NCBI GenBank assembly: GCA_031399085.1
Contig: JANNOQ010000045.1
Coordinates: 1-64,000 of the forward strand
Direction of reading: 5' to 3'
DNA: 64,000 bases
Origin: R-RK-3 sp031399085
GTDB taxonomy: Bacteria > Pseudomonadota > Alphaproteobacteria > Rhizobiales > Rhodomicrobiaceae
The notes below the pieces were generated by a model. That model saw nothing but the letters and a program-made list of their open reading frames with translations, was not told the origin of the DNA and did no database searches. Shown here piece by piece: positions 8,686 to 17,558 of the stretch. The stretch's first letter is position 1, and each line of letters starts with the position of its first letter. The translations under genes were made by a program, and so were the position numbers.

Positions 8686-9408
8686 TTATTCCCGCTCGCC
8701 AGTAAAGGTCAGCAGCAGTTGGAAGATGTTGACGAAATTCAGATAGAGCGACAGAGCGCCGAACACGGCCATCTTTTGGTTCTCTTCAGCCCCCGCGCTC
8801 TCGGCATACCGCTCTTTGATGCTCTGCGTGTCCCAAGCGGTCAGCCCGACGAAGACCACGATGCCGATCACCGAGATGGCGAATTGCAGCGCAGTCGATC
8901 CCAGAAAAATATTGACGACGCTGGCGATCACCACGCCGATCAGGCCCATGATGAGCAGCGACCCGAATTTCGACAGATCCCGCTTGGTAGTGTAGCCATA
9001 CAGGCTCGTCGCGCCGAACATGGCCGACGCGATGAAGAAGGTGCGAGCGATGCTCATGCCGGTAAACACGAGGAAGATGGAGGCCAGAGACAGCCCCATC
9101 ACCGCGCAGAATGCCCAGAAGGTGATTTGCGCGCTGGATGCCGACATCGACTGAATGCGGAACGAGAAGAACAGCACGAAAGCCAGCGGCGCCAGCATGA
9201 CGACCCATTTGAGCGGCGTCGAAAAGATCGGCACGTACAGCGCCGGCGTCGTGCCAACGATCAGGGCGACAATGCCCGTCAGCGCCAGGCCGAGGCCCAT
9301 ATAGTTGAAAACGCGCAGCATATGCTGGCGCAGACCTTCGTCGAAAAGCGCGGCGTCCGTCCCGCGCGCGATGGTTTGCCAGCCAAGGCCGGAATTAGGG
9401 GTGTTCAT
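8686..9408 (-). CDS. Bax inhibitor-1/YccA family membrane protein
   Basis: A 240-residue integral membrane protein of the BI-1 family (UPF0005, TMBIM). About seven hydrophobic helices are visible (GLGLALTGIVALIVGTTPALYV, WVVMLAPLAFVLFFSF, ITFWAFCAVMGLSLASIFLVF, and four more), with the family's late Asp-rich turn in FVGLTAWDTQSIKERY. Members act as pH-sensitive calcium leak channels or modulate membrane proteases; the role here is not known. The start at 9408 overlaps the anti-sigma stop as ATGA and GGGAG lies 9 bases before it, so translation is coupled to the sigma/anti-sigma pair. That pairing is unusual for a BI-1 gene. Confidence 0.92.
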   Translation of the reverse strand: MNTPNSGLGWQTIARGTDAALFDEGLRQHMLRVFNYMGLGLALTGIVALIVGTTPALYVPIFSTPLKWVVMLAPLAFVLFFSFRIQSMSASSAQITFWAFCAVMGLSLASIFLVFTGMSIARTFFIASAMFGATSLYGYTTKRDLSKFGSLLIMGLIGVVIASVVNIFLGSTALQFAISVIGIVVFVGLTAWDTQSIKERYAESAGAEENQKMAVFGALSLYLNFVNIFQLLLTFTGERE

Positions 9409-10199
9409 CGCATAGGCTCCCATTGTTGAGTGAGTGTTTGAGCAAGTTTGACGGCGGCCTGATTGAGTGCAGGCCCCTCTGCCGCCCCGACAAGGGCGTA
9501 GGCAACATCGCCGGTCTGCCAATAGGCGGCTGTCACCTCATTGGCGGACGCAAGGGTCGTCGGCATCACATCGAACCGTCCCGGCCGCACCGCGAACAGC
9601 GAGAGGGCGCCTAACTCGTTGGCCCTGATCGCCATTTCAACGCTTGGCCCGGTCGAAGACGGGAAGATCTGCATATCGAGGATTTCCCAGCCTTCCGGCA
9701 GATCGGGCAGCGTAATCGCCGTCGCCTTAAAGATGTCCGCACGATCGAAGGCGGGCTGCCCGGTTTGCGGCTTCAGGGAGGCGCGCAGCAGCGCTGTGCG
9801 ATGCGCCCGCGCCGCCTCGTCGACATAGGACGGCATGACCGACGCCGTCGCTCCGGTCCATTCGTTCATCGAGACGAACTCCACATGGGCGAGCCAGCCG
9901 AGCGACAAAAAAGCCGATACCGCCGCGACCCGCCGCAGCTTCACGAAGAACACATCGCGCGCCATCGCCCGTTCAAGACGGCGTGCGGCGCTATGGGTGT
10001 CGAGCCGTCTGATGCTCGTCTGATCCGCCAAGCTGAGCCGCAGCGCATCGCGCCCGCGAAGATCCGCCATGACCCTTGCCGCGATGTCGGGACGGCGCGA
10101 CAAATAATCCTCTACCTCGATCCGGCGGGCCGGGGTCAGCTGTTCGTCAATATAGGCCCACAGATCGGCTTCGCCGATAGGATCAACCGGCTGCGTCAT
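9405..10199 (-). CDS. Transmembrane anti-sigma factor
   Basis: A 264-residue protein starting 17 bases inside the sigma factor gene, the normal layout of an ECF sigma and its anti-sigma. The N-terminal anti-sigma fold is visible (EADLWAYIDEQLTPARRIEVEDYL, 10-33), without the HxxxCxxC zinc motif, so it is a zinc-free type. One transmembrane helix follows (about 90-108, VAAVSAFLSLGWLAHVEFV), then a periplasmic domain of about 150 residues. It probably holds the sigma factor at the membrane and releases it on an envelope signal. The signal cannot be read from the sequence. Confidence 0.88.
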   Translation of the reverse strand: MTQPVDPIGEADLWAYIDEQLTPARRIEVEDYLSRRPDIAARVMADLRGRDALRLSLADQTSIRRLDTHSAARRLERAMARDVFFVKLRRVAAVSAFLSLGWLAHVEFVSMNEWTGATASVMPSYVDEAARAHRTALLRASLKPQTGQPAFDRADIFKATAITLPDLPEGWEILDMQIFPSSTGPSVEMAIRANELGALSLFAVRPGRFDVMPTTLASANEVTAAYWQTGDVAYALVGAAEGPALNQAAVKLAQTLTQQWEPMR

Positions 10200-10749
10200 C
10201 GGGACCTCCTACAAGCTTCAGACGGGCTGGGCGGGGCGTGCCGCGCATCGGCGGCGCTGCTTCGCCAGTCTCCTCCAGCGCTCGCAATGCTGAGCGGGCG
10301 CGGCCAAGCCGCGACATCAATGTGCCGGTGGGAATGCCGAGCGTGGCGGCGGCGTCTTGATACGACAATCCCTCGATCGCAATAAGGTGCAGAGCCGTGC
10401 GCTGCTCTTCGGGTAGCGCCATGAAGCTCTCACGAATCTGCGCGAGGCGGACGGCGTGCTCTTGGGGCGGCGGCGTGTGCGTTTCGGTCATCGCCGCAGC
10501 TTGCGCCAGCTTTGCGCGCTCGCCGCGTTCCCTGCGCGTCCCATCGACGAAGCAATTATGCAGGATCGACAACAGCCACACTCGAAGCGTCTTGTCCGCG
10601 CGAAACGAAGCCCGCTTCTCATAAGCGCGCAAAAGCGCCTCGTTCACCAGATCTTCCGCGTCCGAAGCATTGCGCGTCAGCGCCAGCCCATAGCGCCGCA
10701 GCGCCGGTAGCTGAGCTGTGACATCAAAGCGGACCTTGTCTTCCATCAT
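10183..10749 (-). CDS. ECF sigma factor
   Basis: A 188-residue sigma-70 family factor with only regions 2 and 4. Region 2 is LRRYGLALTRNASDAEDLVNEALLRAYEKRASFR (about 14-47) with the -10-reading RVWLLSILHNCFVDGTRRERG. Region 4 is LPEEQRTALHLIAIEGLSYQDAAATLGIPTGTLMSRLGRARSAL, with a clear helix-turn-helix. It is co-transcribed and overlapping with a membrane anti-sigma factor, so it should be an envelope or stress responsive regulator. It is not the EcfG/PhyR general stress type, because no NepR or PhyR gene is nearby. Confidence 0.92.
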   Translation of the reverse strand: MMEDKVRFDVTAQLPALRRYGLALTRNASDAEDLVNEALLRAYEKRASFRADKTLRVWLLSILHNCFVDGTRRERGERAKLAQAAAMTETHTPPPQEHAVRLAQIRESFMALPEEQRTALHLIAIEGLSYQDAAATLGIPTGTLMSRLGRARSALRALEETGEAAPPMRGTPRPARLKLVGGPDDAAG

Positions 10750-10776
10750 GGGCTATATACGGAAGCCGCGACGGTT

Positions 10777-11760
10777 TTAATCCCGCGAGGGCGGAAAATT
10801 TATCGGTGGGCTTTTCCGGCGTGCATCATGCCAAGTGAAAAGCCCAACGCCCGCGATCACCATCAGCGTTCCCAGGGCGTCGGTCGGCGTGAAGGGCTCG
10901 CCGATCAGCACGATCGCCATTGCTATGGTCGCGACCGGGCTCAGCGTCCCCATCACCGAAACCGCTTGCGGGCCGACGCGCTCGATGGCGGCATTGAGCA
11001 TGAAGGACGGCAGGACGGTTGAGAATAACGCGATCAGCGCCGCGATGCCGACGATGCGCGGCTGAACCTGCGACAGATCCGCGAGGCTGTTTTCAATGCA
11101 GAAATGCAGCAGCACGGCCAGGCTCGCGCCCGTCATCGCAATGCAGGTGAAAATCCGGCTGCCGATCTGCATGATGAGAGGCTTCGCCAGCAGCTGATAG
11201 AGCGCGAAGGCGAAGGCCGAGCCGAGAACAAGGACGATGCCAAGGGCCACGCGGTCCCCGGTGGCCGTCGCGCCTTCCAGAAAGATCACCGCGATACCGG
11301 CATAGGATAGCAGCAGCGCGCCGACGCCCCAGCGCGTGATCGTGCCGCCGAAAAACAGCGCGCCGAGGATCATCACGAATACGGGGTAGGTGAAGAGGAT
11401 GAGCCGCTCGAATTGCGCCGTCAGATAGATGAGGCCCTCAAAGTCGAGAAAGCTCGCTGCGTAATAGCCCAACACGCCGACGAGCGCGGCCAGGATGAGC
11501 TGCCGCCGGGTCGGGAGCGGCTGGTGGCTGCGAAGACGGTCGTTCCACGCAAGGCCGCCTATAATGAGATAGGCCGGCAAGGAAAATGCCATCCGCAGCG
11601 CTAGGAGCGTGATCGCGTCGATCTCGGGCACGCCGCCCGGCCCGTAAGCCAGCTTGATGAAAATGCCCTTGGTCGAGAACAAGATCGCGCCGAACGCCGC
11701 TAGGAGATAGCCGCTGCTCGGCGCGTATGCCGGCGACGCGCGCGGGGAGGTTTGAGCCAT
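10777..11760 (-). CDS. EamA/DMT family transporter
   Basis: A 327-residue inner membrane protein with about ten hydrophobic helices in two EamA repeats: LLAAFGAILFSTKGIFIKLAYG at the N-terminus and FAFALYQLLAKPLIM in the second half. DMT members export amino acids, metabolites or drugs; the substrate cannot be told. It lies just upstream of the ECF sigma gene on the same strand (27-base gap), so it may share its transcript. Confidence 0.88.
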   Translation of the reverse strand: MAQTSPRASPAYAPSSGYLLAAFGAILFSTKGIFIKLAYGPGGVPEIDAITLLALRMAFSLPAYLIIGGLAWNDRLRSHQPLPTRRQLILAALVGVLGYYAASFLDFEGLIYLTAQFERLILFTYPVFVMILGALFFGGTITRWGVGALLLSYAGIAVIFLEGATATGDRVALGIVLVLGSAFAFALYQLLAKPLIMQIGSRIFTCIAMTGASLAVLLHFCIENSLADLSQVQPRIVGIAALIALFSTVLPSFMLNAAIERVGPQAVSVMGTLSPVATIAMAIVLIGEPFTPTDALGTLMVIAGVGLFTWHDARRKSPPINFPPSRD

Positions 11761-11792
11761 GATCGGTCCGGTCCGGCGCGCCGCGCGTTGAT

Positions 11793-11869
11793 TGGCGTCC
11801 CCGCCGCGATTCGAACGCGGGACCTGCAGCTTAGGAGGCTGCCGCTCTATCCTGCTGAGCTACGGGAAC
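11793..11869 (-). tRNA. tRNA-Arg (anticodon CCU)
   Basis: A 77-base tRNA with encoded CCA on the minus strand. The acceptor GTTCCCG pairs with CGGGGAC, the D-arm is TAGCTCAGCAGGATAGAG, and the anticodon stem GCAGC/GCTGC encloses CTCCTAA, giving CCU for the rare AGG codon. The T-arm GCGTTCGAATCGC is standard. Confidence 0.97.
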
Positions 11870-12072
11870 GAAGCCTGCCGTCAAAGGTGTACGTGCCGCA
11901 ACCGGAATCGGTCAAGCGTGTAACGGAACGCCAGGTGAAATCGTGCGGCGACAATCGTGATGCCCGATTAGGTACTATCCACGGGTTCGACGGCCGGCGC
12001 GTTTGCTATAAGCATGGGATCAAAACAGGAACGGATGTAACCAGTTCCCGGCGTTCACGCGGAGTCGATGAT

Positions 12073-12924
12073 ATGACCTTTAAAGCTCGCGGCGTATTCG
12101 CGGCAGTTGCGGGAACCGTCCTGGCATCGTTGTTCCTTGCGGTTTCCACAGCGGCAGTCTTTGCGGATTGCCAGGGCGAGGATGGCGGCACGGCCCTCGT
12201 CACCGAAATCAACGATGGCGAAACGCTTATCCTGGAAGATGGACGCGCAGTGCGCTTAAGCGGGGTGATCGGGCCGAAACGCGCGCGCGGCGGTCCGGCG
12301 TCGGACGCCCGGCTGCAAATGGAAAAAGCGCTCACCGAGCTGGCGCTCGGCAAGAAAGTTGCCCTGCATCTCGACCAGCGCAAGCGGGATCGTTATGGGC
12401 GGATCTTGGCGCAAGTGATGATTGTGAGCGAGGCCGGGCCGGTTTGGCTGCAGGCCGAACTCGTCGAAGCGGGCCTGAATCGCGTCATCTCATTTCCGGA
12501 GAATCGATTGTGCGTCACGGAATTGCTCGCCAAAGAGGCTGCGGCCCGCGCCGCGCAAACAGGCCTGTGGAAGATGGGGTTCTTCGCGGTGCGCCCGGCG
12601 GAGTCGGAGGACTTCTTGTATACGCTGGTGCAAAGCTATGAGATCGTTGAAGGCAGGGTGAGCAACGTTGCCGAAATTCGCGGCCGGACGTACATCAATT
12701 TCGGCCAGAATTGGAAAAGGGACTTCACCGCCTTCATTTCCGAGCAGAGTGCGAGGCTATTTGGGAATGAAGCCGGCGGCGCACGGACAGCCTTCAAGCC
12801 GGCTGACCTCAAAGGCAAGCGCGTCCGCGTGCGCGGCTGGATCAACAGTTTTAACGGCCCCTCGATCAGTGTGACGCATCCGGAACAGATCGAGATTCTC
12901 GAAAGCGATGCCGCCGCTCGGTAG
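12073..12924 (+). CDS. Secreted thermonuclease (SNase-like) family protein
   Basis: A 283-residue protein with a signal peptide (MTFKARGVFAAVAGTVLASL, hydrophobic to about residue 32) followed by an SNase-like beta-barrel (TALVTEINDGETLILEDGRAVRLSGVIGPKRARG, near 40-75) with KRDRYGRILAQVMI. The canonical active-site arginines of true micrococcal nuclease are only partly recognisable, so catalysis is uncertain. A C-terminal OB-like part (GRVSNVAEIRGRTYINFGQNWKRDFT, then KGKRVRVRGWINSF) matches the extra domain of many alphaproteobacterial thermonuclease-family proteins. The frame is open upstream to 11752, but that would run across the tRNA, so the ATG at 12073 before the signal peptide was chosen. 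Confidence 0.82.
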   Translation: MTFKARGVFAAVAGTVLASLFLAVSTAAVFADCQGEDGGTALVTEINDGETLILEDGRAVRLSGVIGPKRARGGPASDARLQMEKALTELALGKKVALHLDQRKRDRYGRILAQVMIVSEAGPVWLQAELVEAGLNRVISFPENRLCVTELLAKEAAARAAQTGLWKMGFFAVRPAESEDFLYTLVQSYEIVEGRVSNVAEIRGRTYINFGQNWKRDFTAFISEQSARLFGNEAGGARTAFKPADLKGKRVRVRGWINSFNGPSISVTHPEQIEILESDAAAR

Positions 12925-12949
12925 CAACGCACCGCGCGGCACGAATGTT

Positions 12950-14863
12950 TCACCAGGAAATGCGGATGCCGCCATTGCCGGTATAGGTCTGGCTGTGGTC
13001 GGAGAATTCGCCGTCGAAATAGGCAAACACGCCAATGCGATCGGTCAGGTCCAGCCTGAACCCGGCATTGACCTTGGCGGCGTCCTCGGCGGGGGACGCG
13101 CCAAAGGCGGTGAATATCACCGCCGGAGAGGTTGTCAGAAACCCGTCGATGCTGCGCTCGGTCTCGAATTCATGCACCCAGGCGATGCGCGCGAACGGCG
13201 TCAGCACCCGGCCATAATCGAGATCGATCCGCGTGTCGAGCTGGACGCCGAGCGAACTGGTCAGGGAATCCTGCGACGTGCCTGTATAGGTCGCTCCCAG
13301 CCCGCCGGGACCGACGCCGATCCTGAAATTGTCCTCGACAAACCCCTCGCTATCGAGATTGGAGATGGCGATGCCCGCGAACGGGGTGACATTGAAGCGG
13401 TCGACGGGCTGCTTGTAGCCGACTTCGATACGGGCGCTGTAGCCGTCGCTGCCGAACGAGCCAAAGGCTTCTTCCTGGACCAGGAAGTCGATGAAGCGGT
13501 AGGTCTCGGTTTCGAAATGCGCATATTCGGCAGACGCCGCGACATAGGCGCGGCCGAGCGTCTTCACGCCGTAAACGCCGACGTGGCCGCCTTCGCTGTC
13601 TCCCTCAGAGTGCAACTCGTCCACCGAAAAGCGCGAATGCGTGTAGCCGCCGGCGATGCCAATCAGTGTTGTGGGGTCGGTCTGGTAATCGAAGCCGGCC
13701 GCGAAGCCGGCCGTACGCGTATCGAGATCGGAGGTTCCAAGGAAACGGTCACCATCGAACGAGCCCGTGCCGCCAAAACCCGTGGCCCACAGACGCCAGG
13801 TGCGGCGCGGATCATGTCCGGGCATAGTCCCCTCCCAGCCGGCCAGATCATCCTTCAAAGAGCCGGACTGAATGTCCTTCAGCGATTGCGGCGTCATGGC
13901 GAAATCCTGCGGGGCGCCCTCACGCCAGAACGCACCCTGCCCCATCAGCGCCGAACCGAACAGGCTGATAGCTCCGAACGCGGCCTGCGTGGCCCCGGCC
14001 ACACCTTCACCGAAGAGTTCGCTGGTTGTGATATCGAGATCGCCGTCCGGCGGTGTAATGCCGCCGACGCAGAGCGTGATTGCATTGGTGTCCAGCGTGA
14101 CCGCGCCATTTTGCGCCAGGGCGCGGCCGCAGGTGATGAAAGCGCCGGTGTTCAGCGTGATGCTGGTCAAGGCGAGGATGTTGCCGGCAAAGCTGGTATT
14201 CGTGCCGAGCGTGGCTGAGCTGCCGACGGCCCAATAGACATTGTCGCCATTGGCGCCGTTGATGAGCAGCACCATCGAATTGCTCGCCGTCGTCAGCGTC
14301 GATCCGATCTGGAATACGAATTCTGCATTTGGATTGCCAAGGCCGTTGAGTGTCAGCACGCCGGTCAATTGAGCCGAAGAAGCGAAGCTGTAGACGGCCG
14401 GCGAAAGCGAGAGGCCGCCGAGATCCTGGCCGGTCAGATCGAATTGCGATGGCCGGCTCTGCAAGTCGTTATAGGCGGTAATGACGTCGGCTCGCGCCTG
14501 CGCGGCGACGGCGTCCGCAGCGTGCAGGGTGCCGGGGGCCACGATGATGCCGGGCGGAAATCCGACAATCGACGTGCCGGGGGAGACGCCGACATTGCCG
14601 AAGATAATGCTCGGGCCAGTGTTGGTGACCGTACTGCTGCCGAGCACGCCGAAATCCTCCGCCGTGCCCAACGTTTGCGCCTCGGCGGCGCTGCTTAGCA
14701 CGGCTCCGATGCCCAGCGCCGCCAAAACGGCTGCCGCAACGGTGATGCCGATTTTCGGCGGCGCAGCCGCCTTGAGCAGGCTGTCCTGGGCCAACTTTGC
14801 CGACTTTTCTTTGCCTTCGTGGCGAACATGCCGATCGATTGGCTGGTGATTTATTCTGCGCAT
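12950..14863 (-). CDS. DUF3494 (ice-binding type) autotransporter
   Basis: A 637-residue type V secretion protein. An extended signal region (1-62, basic start, hydrophobic ITVAAAVLAALGIGAVLSSA, cleavage likely after AEA) leads to a DUF3494 ice-binding-like domain (about 65-265): FGVLGSSTVTNTGPS, GNVGVSPGTSI, AYNDLQSRPS, FVFQIGSTLTT, and the Ala/Thr-rich NVYWAVGSSATLGTNTSFAGNI. A linker follows, then an autotransporter beta-barrel (about 345-637, WRLWATGFGGTGSFDGD) ending in an aromatic residue (IRISW), as barrel proteins do. DUF3494 proteins adsorb to ice or act as adhesins. Here the domain would be displayed on the outer membrane. Whether it binds ice cannot be told from sequence alone. Confidence 0.88.
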   Translation of the reverse strand: MRRINHQPIDRHVRHEGKEKSAKLAQDSLLKAAAPPKIGITVAAAVLAALGIGAVLSSAAEAQTLGTAEDFGVLGSSTVTNTGPSIIFGNVGVSPGTSIVGFPPGIIVAPGTLHAADAVAAQARADVITAYNDLQSRPSQFDLTGQDLGGLSLSPAVYSFASSAQLTGVLTLNGLGNPNAEFVFQIGSTLTTASNSMVLLINGANGDNVYWAVGSSATLGTNTSFAGNILALTSITLNTGAFITCGRALAQNGAVTLDTNAITLCVGGITPPDGDLDITTSELFGEGVAGATQAAFGAISLFGSALMGQGAFWREGAPQDFAMTPQSLKDIQSGSLKDDLAGWEGTMPGHDPRRTWRLWATGFGGTGSFDGDRFLGTSDLDTRTAGFAAGFDYQTDPTTLIGIAGGYTHSRFSVDELHSEGDSEGGHVGVYGVKTLGRAYVAASAEYAHFETETYRFIDFLVQEEAFGSFGSDGYSARIEVGYKQPVDRFNVTPFAGIAISNLDSEGFVEDNFRIGVGPGGLGATYTGTSQDSLTSSLGVQLDTRIDLDYGRVLTPFARIAWVHEFETERSIDGFLTTSPAVIFTAFGASPAEDAAKVNAGFRLDLTDRIGVFAYFDGEFSDHSQTYTGNGGIRISW

Positions 14864-14883
14864 CGCACCCCTCTACAAAATCA

Positions 14884-14944
14884 AATCAACCTTTGATTGC
14901 AATATCACATAAATACAATCCAAGATCGTTAACGCAGCGTTAAC
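14884..14944. promoter_or_regulatory. Dyad operator-like sites upstream of the autotransporter
   Basis: Two dyads lie in an AT-rich stretch before the autotransporter start. AATCAA-CCT-TTGATT is at 14884-14898. GTTAACGCAGCGTTAAC is a perfect 17-base palindrome around a central A at 14928-14944. Their position 20-80 bases upstream of the start fits operator sites. No adjacent regulator gene is obvious and no protein is assigned. Confidence 0.4.
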
Positions 14945-15096
14945 CGCGGCAATCTTTTTAAAGAGATGTAACCCAGCTGCCACCGGCATGGCCGCGGGCC
15001 GCATCTGCCGTCCAAGCGGGTCGACGCAACTGCCGGATTGGGCTGGCCAATCGCCTCCGTGCCGGTTAAGGAAGTCCTGAACTTCCGGAGCGGCGT

Positions 15097-16020
15097 TTGC
15101 AGCTTTTCCTCGGTATTTTGACCGGCATCACGTTGCCGATCCTAGGGCTTGTCGCGCTGGGATATTTTGTGCAGCGGCGGATGACCTTCGACGTGTCGAC
15201 GCTGACGCGGATGCAGGTCTATGTGCTGCTGCCAGCCGCGCTAATCTATTTTCCATCCGCCGCCAAACTGCCGCTCGACGCCGCATGGCCGATCCTCTGG
15301 TTTACGCTTTTACATTTCGCCTTTCTGTTCGCCCTCGGCTGGGGGATTGCCGCGCTTATGGGAATGAGCCGCAATTTGCGCGCGCTGATGGGGCTCGCCG
15401 CCTTCTTCTCCAACTCCGGCAATTATGGCATCCCGCTGATCCAGCTCACCTTTCCGGAGGATTATTTGCTCTACCAGACCGTGGTGCTCAGCCTGCATTC
15501 GATTTTCATTGCACCGGTCGCGATGCTGGCGTTCCAGCCGAACGGCAACGTCAAGCCGGGCATCATGAATGCGCTTTTCGGGACGCCGTTGCTGCCGGCC
15601 GCCGCGCTTGGCTATTTGCTGAAAGGCTTCGATGTGACGCTGCCGACGGTGCTCGCTGTGCCGTTGAAGCTCATCAGCGACGCCTTCACGCCGATGGCGC
15701 TGCTGCTGCTCGGCGTTCAGCTTGCGGCGATCGAGGCCAAGGTCGAGCGGGGACCATTGATTGCCGGACTTGTATTACGCCTAGCAGTGGCCCCGGCAAC
15801 AGCTTGGATTCTGGCCATTCTGCTCGGATTTCCGCCGCATTTGACGGCTTTTTTCGTTGTCAGCGCCGCCGTGCCGGTCGGGGTTTTGCTGGCGATCTTT
15901 GCAAGCGAATACAAAGCCGAGCCAGGGCTTGCATCGATGCTGGTCTTCATCTCAACGGTTGTTAGCGCTTTGGCGGTGACGGGTTGGGTTTATGCGGTGC
16001 GCTATGCCGGTCTCCAGTGA
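15097..16020 (+). CDS. AEC family transporter
   Basis: A 307-residue auxin-efflux-carrier-type membrane protein with about ten helices in two five-helix halves. GITLPILGLVALGYFVQRR opens it; SNSGNYGIPLIQLTFPED is the conserved Asn/Gly/Pro break, and VVSAAVPVGVLLAIFASEY its second-half counterpart. Members carry malate, auxin-like or other organic acids; the substrate is unknown. The best start is TTG at 15097 with GGAG 7 bases upstream, since no ATG lies in frame before the first helix. Confidence 0.88.
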   Translation: MQLFLGILTGITLPILGLVALGYFVQRRMTFDVSTLTRMQVYVLLPAALIYFPSAAKLPLDAAWPILWFTLLHFAFLFALGWGIAALMGMSRNLRALMGLAAFFSNSGNYGIPLIQLTFPEDYLLYQTVVLSLHSIFIAPVAMLAFQPNGNVKPGIMNALFGTPLLPAAALGYLLKGFDVTLPTVLAVPLKLISDAFTPMALLLLGVQLAAIEAKVERGPLIAGLVLRLAVAPATAWILAILLGFPPHLTAFFVVSAAVPVGVLLAIFASEYKAEPGLASMLVFISTVVSALAVTGWVYAVRYAGLQ

Positions 16021-16175
16021 AACGGTCCAGCCTGTTGCGGATACTCACCAATTCCACGCTGCTCACGGCAAGTTGAAGGGAATTCGCACGCCTCAGCGGT
16101 TAGGTTGCTTGCGCCACAGGTAAAGGAATTGTGACCCCACTTTGCTTTCTGACAATCAATTCAAAGGAAATCGGG

Positions 16176-16622
16176 ATGAAACGCATCGTCATTGGTCTTC
16201 TGGTCGGATGCATTGCGGCAGGCGCGGCCCTTGCACAGGACGGCGCCATCAAAAGGCGTCAGGCGCTGATGGGGCAGAACGGCGAAAGTGCCGAACTTAT
16301 AACGAAGATGCTCAAGGGTGAAGTTCCCTATGACGCGACCAAAGTCGCCGCGGCGATGACCGCCATTGGCGGCACGACGGATGAGTTCATCACGCTTTTC
16401 CCGGAAGGCACGGCGGGCACCGCCGACAAAAAGGGCAATGACGCTAAACCCGAGATCTGGCAGAACAAGGCCGATTTTGCGGCCCGGGCAATGAAACTGA
16501 AACAGGATAGCGGTCTGGCCGTCGCCGCCGCCGCTGGGGGAGCGCAAAACTTCCTCCCGGTCTTCGCCGAACTCGGCAAGACGTGTCAGGGCTGCCACGA
16601 GAAATATCAATTCCAAAGGTAA
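16176..16622 (+). CDS. Cytochrome c' (class II c-type cytochrome)
   Basis: A 148-residue periplasmic haem protein. Residues 1-20 are a signal peptide (MKRIVIGLLVGCIAAGAALA). The single haem site CQGCH lies close to the C-terminus (CQGCHEKYQFQR), the hallmark of the four-helix cytochrome c' fold; the QALMGQNGE start of the first helix also fits. Members bind NO or CO or carry electrons. The ATG at 16176 follows AAAGGAAA; the longer frame lacks a site. A dihaem cytochrome gene follows 9 bases later, so the two are one operon. Confidence 0.9.
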   Translation: MKRIVIGLLVGCIAAGAALAQDGAIKRRQALMGQNGESAELITKMLKGEVPYDATKVAAAMTAIGGTTDEFITLFPEGTAGTADKKGNDAKPEIWQNKADFAARAMKLKQDSGLAVAAAAGGAQNFLPVFAELGKTCQGCHEKYQFQR

Positions 16623-16631
16623 AGAGGCTTC

Positions 16632-17558
16632 ATGCACCGCCGGAATGCCGCGTTTTTCGCCGCCGTCCTGATATCTTCGGCGGCGACAGCCGCGTTCGGC
16701 CAAACCTCGCCCAATGGGGTAGGCAAGCCGAATCTGCAGAATGGGCGGTATATGTACACAGCCGGGGGGTGTGCGTCTTGTCACGCCGCTCCCGCTTCGG
16801 CCAAATGCGACGAACCGAAAGCCGCCGATGACCTCAAGCCGGTGGGCGGTCGCTGCCTTAAAACCGATTTCGGCACATTCTATGTACCCAATATCACGCC
16901 AGACAAGACGGTCGGCCTCGGCGGTTGGACCGAACAGGACTTCATCACCTCGATGACCCAGGGGACTTCGCCCTCAGGCGACAATCTCTATCCAGCGTTC
17001 CCCTATGCCTCGTATCAGCGCATGAAGCGCAGCGATCTTGTCGACCTTTGGGCGTTCCTGAAAACGCTCGAACCGATTGCCTCGACCGTGCCGGACCACG
17101 ATCTCTCCTTTCCATACAATATCCGCAGCGGTCTGAGCGTCTGGAAAGGGCTTTATCTGGACGGCAAGATTTTCACCCCCGATCCCTCCAAATCAGCTCA
17201 GATCAATCGCGGCGCCTATCTGGTCGAGGGTCCAGGACATTGCGGCGAATGCCACACTCCGCGCGATACGCTTGGCGGCATCATCGGTGCCAAGAAGCTC
17301 GGAGGCGCGCCCGATCCGGAAGGCAAGGGCTTCACACCAAACATCACGCCGGACAAAACCGGCATTGGCTCATGGAGCGAGAAGGACATTTCGTTTTCGC
17401 TGCAAACCGGCTTCACCCCGAGCGGCGATATCATGGGAGGCGCGATGGCCAAGGTGCAGCAGAATATGGCCAAGCTGACCAAAGACGATCGCGATGCGAT
17501 CGCGGCGTATCTAAAATCGATCCCACCGGTTGAAAGCCAGCACTCTAAAAAGAAATAG
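16632..17558 (+). CDS. Dihaem cytochrome c (dehydrogenase electron-acceptor type)
   Basis: A 308-residue periplasmic protein with signal peptide (MHRRNAAFFAAVLISSAATA) and two CXXCH sites: CASCH in the first domain and CGECH in the second. Two related halves each contain a PNITPDKT motif, typical of the cytochrome subunit of membrane alcohol or gluconate dehydrogenases. Those usually have three haems; this one has two and no dehydrogenase gene beside it. It sits 9 bases after the cytochrome c' gene, so the two may exchange electrons. The Lys-rich tail (HSKKK) is unremarkable. Confidence 0.9.
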   Translation: MHRRNAAFFAAVLISSAATAAFGQTSPNGVGKPNLQNGRYMYTAGGCASCHAAPASAKCDEPKAADDLKPVGGRCLKTDFGTFYVPNITPDKTVGLGGWTEQDFITSMTQGTSPSGDNLYPAFPYASYQRMKRSDLVDLWAFLKTLEPIASTVPDHDLSFPYNIRSGLSVWKGLYLDGKIFTPDPSKSAQINRGAYLVEGPGHCGECHTPRDTLGGIIGAKKLGGAPDPEGKGFTPNITPDKTGIGSWSEKDISFSLQTGFTPSGDIMGGAMAKVQQNMAKLTKDDRDAIAAYLKSIPPVESQHSKKK

